From contig QNBI01000145.1 of the NCBI GenBank assembly GCA_003641675.1, positions 1 through 5,833 on the forward strand: 5,833 nt of DNA, read 5' to 3'. Position 1 is the stretch's first letter; each line of letters begins with the position of its first letter. The position numbers and the translations under genes were made by a program. The notes under the pieces are model-generated. The model saw nothing but the letters and a program-made list of their open reading frames with translations, did no database searches and was not told the origin of the DNA. Shown here in pieces: positions 1-4,431 of the stretch. This DNA is from Spirochaetota bacterium (lineage in GTDB: Bacteria; Spirochaetota; Spirochaetia; SZUA-6).

Positions 1-61
1 TTTCATTAATATTACAGTATCCTCATGTAAAATTAAAGTAATTTTTTTAACAGAGGGCTTT

Positions 62-330
62 TTAAGAGTGCTTGAAAAAAAGCATATAAGATTTTAAAGT
101 AAAATTAATGGAGCATTGTAAAACTTTTAATTTATTTAACAGATGCCCCGGGCTTCTTGATAAAATTGATATCAAATTGTCATAGGCTTTAATATTTTCA
201 ACTTTCATATAATCCAACATCCTTTCTAATATAAGTTTCTATTATCTCTTCGAGTTTTTTTCTTTTTTTAGCGTATTGGGATGTGAGTACTATTTCGGGA
301 TAGCCGCCCTTAAGAATTCCCCAAATATGT
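62..330 (-). pseudogene. Decayed C-terminal fragment of an AAA_14/DUF4143-type ATPase
   Basis: No intact ORF exists here, but two minus-strand frames read in succession resemble the C-terminal DUF4143 part of AAA_14-family ATPases. The first frame (329 down to 198) gives HIWGILKGGYPEIVL, then a Lys-rich stretch and EEIIETYIRKDV, before running into a TGA at 200-198. Near 215-219 the likeness moves to the next frame, which reads LDYMKVENIKAYDNLISIL and then SRSPGHLLN, and later TLKSYMLFFKHS. It stops at TAA 64-62. The GGYPE, TYI.KDV, GHLLN and 'hydrophobic-KHS' blocks occur in the family's usual order. One missing base near 217 would restore the reading. The N-terminal P-loop ATPase domain is absent, since hepT lies immediately upstream. 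The rest of the C-terminus is also missing or unrecognisable. Family assignment is from remembered motifs, not a search. Positions 1-61 show nothing I can assign. Confidence 0.62.
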
Positions 331-771
331 TTAAAAAAACCTCTTGATATATAATGTCACATTATCGCACACTTTAAAAAGAACAGGGGTATATTTTAAG
401 ACTTCTCTGTAAATTTGATTTATGGCTTCGGGGAGGAATTCATGTGCAATACTGTTTCTTAGCTCCCTTATCAGAAAAAAATCATCAGCCTTATCTATTA
501 AGCCCCATTTTTCCGCTCTGTTTATTCTGTCTCTTACCGTTCCCGGAGACTCCATTTCCAAATATTCTATAAGCCGGAATATCTTTTGGGTCAATATATC
601 CGAAAGTCTTGCAAATCTGCTCGTTAATGCTTCAAATTTATCTAACTCATCGTTTAAGTAGGTATCCTTTATAGAGATGATGCTGCAGGTTTTATATGAA
701 TATTCAAGAATATCCTTTGCCCTATTCATTATATCAAGTTCGTTTTTAATCAGCTCAATGTTTTTTTTCAT
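331..771 (-). CDS. hepT: HepT-like HEPN-domain toxin (putative RNase) of an MNT/HEPN toxin-antitoxin pair
   Basis: This is a 146-residue, almost wholly helical, cytosolic protein. It carries the HEPN active-site signature RX4H as R105-NSIA-H110, inside the helix context RELRNSIAHEF that is typical of HepT-like proteins. HEPN toxins of this kind cleave RNA as dimers and are silenced by a partner nucleotidyltransferase. That partner is encoded directly upstream (MntA-like). The start ATG (771-769) overlaps the antitoxin stop in ATGA, which implies translational coupling. Only a weak AAAAGG lies about 10 nt upstream. Length and motif position fit the family and no truncation is apparent. One oddity is that studied HepT proteins have RX4HXY, the Tyr being the AMPylation target, whereas here the residue is Phe112. 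The toxin role is inferred from family and context. A non-toxic nucleotidyltransferase-partner HEPN protein is the main alternative. Confidence 0.85.
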   Translation of the reverse strand: MKKNIELIKNELDIMNRAKDILEYSYKTCSIISIKDTYLNDELDKFEALTSRFARLSDILTQKIFRLIEYLEMESPGTVRDRINRAEKWGLIDKADDFFLIRELRNSIAHEFLPEAINQIYREVLKYTPVLFKVCDNVTLYIKRFF

Positions 772-1064
772 AGAGGCATAGCCTTTTCTGTTATCATACT
801 TATAAAGGGATCCTTATTTTCGGCTGAAATTTTGGTCCCGGTTAATATAATATCAATTTTTCTATCCCCGAGTTTCTCTTTTAGCTTTACGGCTAGTTTT
901 AATTTATCGGATAGTGTATTGCGTTCGGTGAAGATTAACAAATCGATGTCACCTCCCTTTGTTCTGTCGTCGGTACGGGAGCCGAATAAGAACACCCTGG
1001 AATCCGGATCGAAATTATTAATAATTCTTTTTATTATGTCTCTTTCGGAATTCTTTAATCTCAT
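768..1064 (-). CDS. mntA: MntA-like minimal nucleotidyltransferase antitoxin
   Basis: This 98-residue protein has a pol-beta superfamily nucleotidyltransferase fold. The signature reads FGSRTDD...GGDIDLLIF, with G28-S29 binding the nucleotide phosphates and D39 and D41 as the metal-binding carboxylates. D71 in the strand KIDIIL is the third acidic residue. The catalytic triad is therefore intact. Proteins of this family neutralise HepT toxins by transferring AMP from ATP onto them. The toxin gene follows with a 4-nt overlap, and antitoxin-first order suits such a module. The chosen ATG (1064-1062) gives the usual short N-terminal helix before the VFLFGSR strand. No convincing Shine-Dalgarno precedes it. 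A promoter candidate lies at 1131-1102 on the same strand. Alternatively this could be an orphan MNT protein, but the adjacent HEPN gene makes that unlikely. Confidence 0.88.
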   Translation of the reverse strand: MRLKNSERDIIKRIINNFDPDSRVFLFGSRTDDRTKGGDIDLLIFTERNTLSDKLKLAVKLKEKLGDRKIDIILTGTKISAENKDPFISMITEKAMPL

Positions 1065-1101
1065 CGCTAATAATTTAGTATTGTAATCGTTCTTTGTAAA
1101 G

Positions 1102-1131
1102 ATGATAAAAAAATATCGGAACTATTGACAA
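1102..1131 (-). promoter_or_regulatory. Predicted promoter of the mntA-hepT operon
   Basis: Read on the minus strand, TTGTCA (1131-1126) and TATCAT (1107-1102) are separated by 18 nt. Each has one mismatch to the sigma-70 consensus. Transcription would begin near 1095, leaving about 30 nt before the mntA ATG. The -35 box overlaps the trp promoter's -35 box on the opposite strand, because the shared heptamer TTGACAA is nearly palindromic. This is assigned by consensus only. Confidence 0.55.
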
Positions 1132-1153
1132 ATTTACTAATCCGGTGTATTTT
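1125..1153 (+). promoter_or_regulatory. Predicted sigma-70 promoter of the trp operon
   Basis: A perfect -35 box TTGACA (1125-1130) is followed after exactly 17 nt by TATTTT (1148-1153), which matches the -10 consensus at four of six positions. The start site should fall near 1159-1161, only 2-4 nt before the leader peptide ATG. It is the best + strand promoter ahead of the trp leader. I see no clear operator palindrome over it, which fits attenuation as the main control. A competing extended -10 element, TG-T-TACAAT, lies at 1180-1188. Confidence 0.72.
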
Positions 1154-1162
1154 ACTTGCAAT

Positions 1163-1222
1163 ATGGATACTCAAGAAGTTGTTACAATATTAAATATTCT
1201 CTGGTGGTGGTTCGGGAGATAA
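1163..1222 (+). CDS. trpL: trp operon leader peptide with three consecutive Trp codons
   Basis: This 19-codon ORF encodes MDTQEVVTILNILWWWFGR and is far below the size normally called as a gene. Three adjacent TGG codons (1202-1210) sit just ahead of the stop TAA (1220-1222), exactly where a ribosome sensing charged tRNA-Trp would pause. The Trp codons and the bases after them form strand 1 of the first leader hairpin, and two terminators follow before trpE. This is the classic layout of a ribosome-mediated trp attenuator. No Shine-Dalgarno lies upstream of the ATG, and the predicted transcription start is only 2-4 nt away, so initiation on a near-leaderless transcript is likely. An in-frame GTG at 1145 lies upstream of the predicted start site and is disfavoured. 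The peptide is expected to act through its translation rather than as a product. Confidence 0.93.
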   Translation: MDTQEVVTILNILWWWFGR

Positions 1223-1244
1223 CCGGAGCCACGTAACTTAAAGG

Positions 1245-1294
1245 CAAGCCGTAGGTTCCGGTATTTTATTCCGGAGTCTTACGGCTTGTTTTTT
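1245..1294 (+). terminator. Intrinsic terminator 1 of the trp attenuator
   Basis: CAAGCCGTA (1245-1253) pairs with TACGGCTTG (1280-1288) for 9 bp. The stem continues after bulged T1279 through GG/TC-type and wobble pairs into TCCGG/CCGGA, closing a 9-nt loop at 1262-1270. Six T residues follow (1289-1294). Its 5' arm overlaps the antiterminator strand and its 3' arm can also pair with the second terminator's 5' arm. Confidence 0.9.
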
Positions 1295-1299
1295 ATAAC

Positions 1300-1340
1300 A
1301 AGCCGCAAGATTTGTATTTTACAATCCTGCGGCTTTTTTT
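1300..1340 (+). terminator. Intrinsic terminator 2, tandem copy in the trp leader
   Basis: AAGCCGCA (1300-1307) pairs with TGCGGCTT (1328-1335) for 8 bp. An upper stem, 1309-1316 with 1320-1326 (T1313 bulged), closes a 3-nt loop. The run of seven T residues is 1334-1340. The basal arms are nearly the same sequence as those of terminator 1, which suggests an ancient duplication. It lies 16 nt before the trpE Shine-Dalgarno, so any transcript reaching trpE must pass both terminators. Confidence 0.88.
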
Positions 1341-1355
1341 GTGTCCGTTTTATCT

Positions 1356-1363
1356 AAAGGAGG
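1356..1363 (+). promoter_or_regulatory. Ribosome binding site of trpE
   Basis: AAAGGAGG lies 5 nt before ATG 1369 and is a near-perfect Shine-Dalgarno. It fixes the trpE start at 1369. A longer in-frame reading from TTG 1312 would begin inside terminator 2 and has no ribosome binding site. Confidence 0.92.
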
Positions 1364-1368
1364 ATAGA

Positions 1369-2757
1369 ATGACAGAGGTAAAGATTATTTCAGGAGAGAG
1401 ATTTACACCTTACTCTCTCGCAAAAAAGTTGCGTGCAAAAGTGCTGCTGGAATCGGCATCGCTTAAGATGGGCAGGTCGCGGTACTCCATACTTCTTATT
1501 AAGAAGGCGTTTTCTGTTTATAAAGATGGGGAACAGATTTTCATGGAAAAGGACGGGAGGCGCTTCTTATTAAAAAATGGCGATAAGAATTTTCTCGATA
1601 TTGTAAATTACTTTGCAGATGAGCATGAACCCGATCATTACGATTTCCCCTTTCCTGCCGGAGGCATCGGATATTTGTCCTATGAGTATGCAGATAGATT
1701 CGATTCCGTCCGGTTTAGGGAAAAAGCCGACTCTATTAAAATACCGGAAGCATATTTTATTTTCGGACACATATTCTTAATATTCGATCACTATACGGAC
1801 AGGATTATAATTCTGGGTATTAACTATAAAGAGCATAAGATTAGCCTTGATTCGGCTTTTAAAGAAATAGAAGCCAGTATAGATGATCTTAATTTTAACT
1901 TTATGAGCGCTAAAGAAAAAGACTATCCTGTAGAGAAAAATACAGCCTTGGAAGAAAAGAGTAATTTTATCGGGAATGTAGAAAAGATAAAAAATGAAAT
2001 AGTAAACGGAAACCTCCTGCAGGGTGTACTTTCCAGACGCATATATTTAAAAACAGAAATATCCGCACTTAGTGCATATAAAAATCTCCGGTCGTTTAAT
2101 CCTTCACCCTATATGTTTTATCTTGATTTTGACAGCTTCCAGCTCTTTGGAGCTTCTCCTGAAGTGCATGTAAAGGTAAAAGACGGAAAGGTAATCATGC
2201 GCCCCATCGCAGGTACAAGGAAACGGGGTAAGAATAAAGCGGAAGACTCTGCGCTGGAAACGGAGCTGCTTAATGATGAAAAAGAAAAGGCGGAACATCT
2301 TATGCTTGTGGATCTGTGCCGGAATGACTTAGGGCGAATCTGCAAACCGGGCAGCGTGCATGTTATGGAGAGTATGGCTGTGGAGAGATATTCACATGTA
2401 ATGCATATTGTGTCGCAGGTAGAAGGAGAATTATCGGACAACAAAACCGGCGCAGATGCCGTTCGTGCGACATTTCCGGCAGGTACTGTCTCCGGCGCTC
2501 CTAAAATAAGGGCTATGGAAATTATCGATTCGCTGGAACATAAGAAAAGGGGTTTTTATGCAGGTATAGTAGCCTATTTTGAACCGGGCGGAACTATGGA
2601 TTCCTGTATAACGATAAGGAGCGGATTAAAAAGAGGGGATTCCCTTTTTCTGCAGGCCGGTGCCGGTATTGTTTATGATTCTATCCCGGAAAAAGAGTAT
2701 GAAGAAACGAATTCAAAACTTGCGGCTTTGGGAAAGGCTGTAGGAGTGGAGGTTTAA
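1369..2757 (+). CDS. trpE: Anthranilate synthase component I
   Basis: TrpE (462 aa) converts chorismate and ammonia to anthranilate and pyruvate. The ammonia is supplied from glutamine by the TrpG domain of the next gene. Near the N-terminus, LLES (26-29) and the following GRSRYSIL match the Trp feedback-binding site, so allosteric inhibition is likely. The C-terminal chorismate-binding domain shows GNLLQGVLSRR (from 214), NPSPYMFYLDF, PIAGTR (279-284), H310, CRNDLGR (317-323), FPAGTVSGAPK (369-379) and GAGIVYDS (431-438). The Ala in PIAGT indicates anthranilate synthase, because aminodeoxychorismate synthase normally has Lys there. It is slightly shorter than the usual 490-520 residues, mainly in the N-terminal half. 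It contains no tryptophan residue at all. Expression is governed by the leader attenuator, and trpGD follows after 2 nt. Confidence 0.97.
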   Translation: MTEVKIISGERFTPYSLAKKLRAKVLLESASLKMGRSRYSILLIKKAFSVYKDGEQIFMEKDGRRFLLKNGDKNFLDIVNYFADEHEPDHYDFPFPAGGIGYLSYEYADRFDSVRFREKADSIKIPEAYFIFGHIFLIFDHYTDRIIILGINYKEHKISLDSAFKEIEASIDDLNFNFMSAKEKDYPVEKNTALEEKSNFIGNVEKIKNEIVNGNLLQGVLSRRIYLKTEISALSAYKNLRSFNPSPYMFYLDFDSFQLFGASPEVHVKVKDGKVIMRPIAGTRKRGKNKAEDSALETELLNDEKEKAEHLMLVDLCRNDLGRICKPGSVHVMESMAVERYSHVMHIVSQVEGELSDNKTGADAVRATFPAGTVSGAPKIRAMEIIDSLEHKKRGFYAGIVAYFEPGGTMDSCITIRSGLKRGDSLFLQAGAGIVYDSIPEKEYEETNSKLAALGKAVGVEV

Positions 2758-2759
2758 AG

Positions 2760-4430
2760 ATGTATTTAATAATAGATAATTACGATTCATTTACCTATAA
2801 CCTGTATCAGTATTTATCCGAGCTTACTGAAAAAGAGATATTTGTTGTAAGGAACGATAAAATAAGCACAGCAGAGATTGAGAGGATGAACCCCGAAGGG
2901 CTTATAATTTCACCCGGTCCGGGCAGGCCGGAAAACGCAGGGGTATCTATAAGTGTAATACACAATTTTGCAGGTAAAGTGCCTATACTTGGGGTATGTC
3001 TTGGACATCAAGCTATCGGTTATGCATTTGGTGCTGAAATAAGGCAGGCAGAAAGTATCGTTCATGGAAAGGTGGATTCTATCCGGCTGGACGGAAAGGG
3101 GCTTTTCCGGAACATTCCCCCACAGGCTGGCTTTACCCGCTATCATTCACTCGTTCTGGATAAAACAACAATTCCGGAAGTACTGGAAATTACTGCCTGG
3201 TCAAGCGACGGTGAAATAATGGGGGTGCGGCATAAAAAATATATGGTTGAGGGGATTCAATTTCATCCGGAATCTGTTGCTTCCGATTTCGGTAAAAAAA
3301 TCCTAAAGAACTTTATTAACTACAAACGGGAACCTTTTAATACGGGCAAAATACTTTTTAAAGTTATATCAGGTAAAAACTGCAGCTATACAGAAGCGGC
3401 AGATTTTATGGGAAATCTTACCGACGGTGAATTGTCAAATACCCAGATCGCATCGTTTTTAACGGCAATGAATATGAAAGGCGCAGTACCCGAAGAACTG
3501 GCAGGTTTTGTGAGTATCTTGAGAAAGAAGAAAGTTAGTATTAAAACGGATTTTCCTGTTCTTGATACCTGCGGGACAGGAGGAGATGGACTGGGTACAT
3601 TTAATATATCCTCATTAGCGGCAGTTGCTGCTGTGGCAGCCGGTGCTAAAGTGGCAAAACATGGCAACAGGGGTGTAAGTTCTCCGAGCGGCAGTGCGGA
3701 TTTTTTTAAAGCCCTTGGCATAAAAATTGAGCTGCCGCCGGAAAAGGCTTCTGTACTGCTAAAAGAAACGGGGTTTTCCTTTCTGTTTGCCCCGATTTAC
3801 CATAGTGCTATGAAGTTTGCTGCTCCTGTGAGGCGGGAACTTAAAATGAAGACGGTGATGAACCTTTTAGGTCCGCTTGCAAATCCGGCAGGTGCCGAGT
3901 ATCAGCTTATTGGAGTATATGCAGAGGAACTTATAGATACGGTTGCGGAAGCTGCACATATTTTGGGTTCCAAACGGGTCATGGTAGTGCACGGGTTGGA
4001 GGGACTGGATGAAATTTCCGTATGCGGGCCGACAAGAATTGTCGAGACGGATGAGAAGGGGAATAAAAAAGATTACATATTTACACTGGATAATGTCGGG
4101 ATTAAACAGCATGAAATTCAAGATTTAAAAGGCGGTTCGGCAGCAGAAAATGCTTTAATTGCCAGGTCAATTCTATTCGGTGACTCTAAAAACGAATTGC
4201 AGATTAATCGGTATGCGGCTGTAAGGGATGCTGTTCTTCTAAACGCGGGAGCAGCTCTCTATGTATATGGAGCTGCCGATTGTATAGAGGAAGGGTACAA
4301 AAAAGCTTTTGCTGCTTACAGGGAAGGTGCAATAGGAAAAAAGCTAAAGGAAATTATCAATATAAGTCGGAGCCTGGCTCTGGGAAAGGAGGTGCCAAGC
4401 GCTAACATAATTAATTCCGGGAGATTTTAA
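2760..4430 (+). CDS. trpGD: Fused anthranilate synthase glutaminase subunit and anthranilate phosphoribosyltransferase
   Basis: This is a bifunctional 556-residue protein. Residues 1 to about 190 form a class I glutamine amidotransferase. They include the N-terminal IIDNYDSFTYN, oxyanion loop PGPGRP (52-57), nucleophile C80 in GVCLGHQ, and H169 and E171 in FHPES, so the triad is complete. It feeds ammonia to TrpE. Residues from about 197 to the end form TrpD, which joins anthranilate to PRPP. They include DTCGTGGDG (269-277), KHGNRGVSS (300-308), NLLGPLANP (368-376) and HGLEGLDE (411-418) with the D417-E418 metal-binding pair. The order and lengths match fused TrpGD proteins such as those of enterobacteria and Thermotoga. 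The ATG lies 2 nt after the trpE stop, with GGAGG (2748-2752) inside the trpE end as ribosome binding site. This arrangement implies coupled translation. Only one Trp residue occurs. Confidence 0.97.
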   Translation: MYLIIDNYDSFTYNLYQYLSELTEKEIFVVRNDKISTAEIERMNPEGLIISPGPGRPENAGVSISVIHNFAGKVPILGVCLGHQAIGYAFGAEIRQAESIVHGKVDSIRLDGKGLFRNIPPQAGFTRYHSLVLDKTTIPEVLEITAWSSDGEIMGVRHKKYMVEGIQFHPESVASDFGKKILKNFINYKREPFNTGKILFKVISGKNCSYTEAADFMGNLTDGELSNTQIASFLTAMNMKGAVPEELAGFVSILRKKKVSIKTDFPVLDTCGTGGDGLGTFNISSLAAVAAVAAGAKVAKHGNRGVSSPSGSADFFKALGIKIELPPEKASVLLKETGFSFLFAPIYHSAMKFAAPVRRELKMKTVMNLLGPLANPAGAEYQLIGVYAEELIDTVAEAAHILGSKRVMVVHGLEGLDEISVCGPTRIVETDEKGNKKDYIFTLDNVGIKQHEIQDLKGGSAAENALIARSILFGDSKNELQINRYAAVRDAVLLNAGAALYVYGAADCIEEGYKKAFAAYREGAIGKKLKEIINISRSLALGKEVPSANIINSGRF

Positions 4431-4431
4431 C

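Larger units (their letters stand above)
1160..1340 (+). promoter_or_regulatory. trp attenuator leader RNA with six alternately pairing segments
   Basis: By hand the leader RNA splits into six segments. Hairpin 1:2 pairs 1207-1215 with 1223-1232 (9 bp, G1226 bulged) and holds part of the Trp codons. Antiterminator 2:3 pairs 1222-1233 with 1250-1262 (12 bp with bulged A1253 and one G-U). Terminator 3:4 pairs 1245-1261 with 1271-1288. Segments 4:5 pair 1282-1290 with 1297-1305 (9 bp, perfect, 6-nt loop). Terminator 5:6 pairs 1300-1316 with 1320-1335. A ribosome stalled at 1202-1210 leaves segment 2 free and favours 2:3. A ribosome that reaches the stop codon covers segment 2 and favours 3:4. 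Pairings come from the sequence, while the switching behaviour is inferred from known trp attenuators. Confidence 0.85.

Noticed and set aside
144..152. GATGCCCCGGG near 143-152 resembles GATGCCCCCGGG near 5619-5630
   Set aside because: A dozen bases with one length difference, in unrelated coding contexts and with no flanking similarity. Not treated as a repeat or attachment site.
166..175. Perfect 10-bp palindrome TTGATATCAA
   Set aside because: It is short and AT-rich, the symmetry does not extend further, and it lies in decayed coding sequence with no promoter nearby. Chance is sufficient.
422..1086. Plus-strand open frames opposite hepT and mntA
   Set aside because: Ser/Phe/Leu-rich antisense translations with no recognisable domain, lying over genes with clear HEPN and nucleotidyltransferase motifs.
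1223..1340. T-box riboswitch or TRAP-type trp control
   Set aside because: I see no T-box consensus bulge or specifier-loop architecture and no regular series of GAG/UAG triplets. Leader peptide attenuation explains the structure fully.
1312..1368. N-terminal extension of trpE from TTG 1312
   Set aside because: It would start inside the second terminator, has no ribosome binding site, and the strong AAAGGAGG points to ATG 1369. The extra 19 residues do not resemble a TrpE N-terminus.
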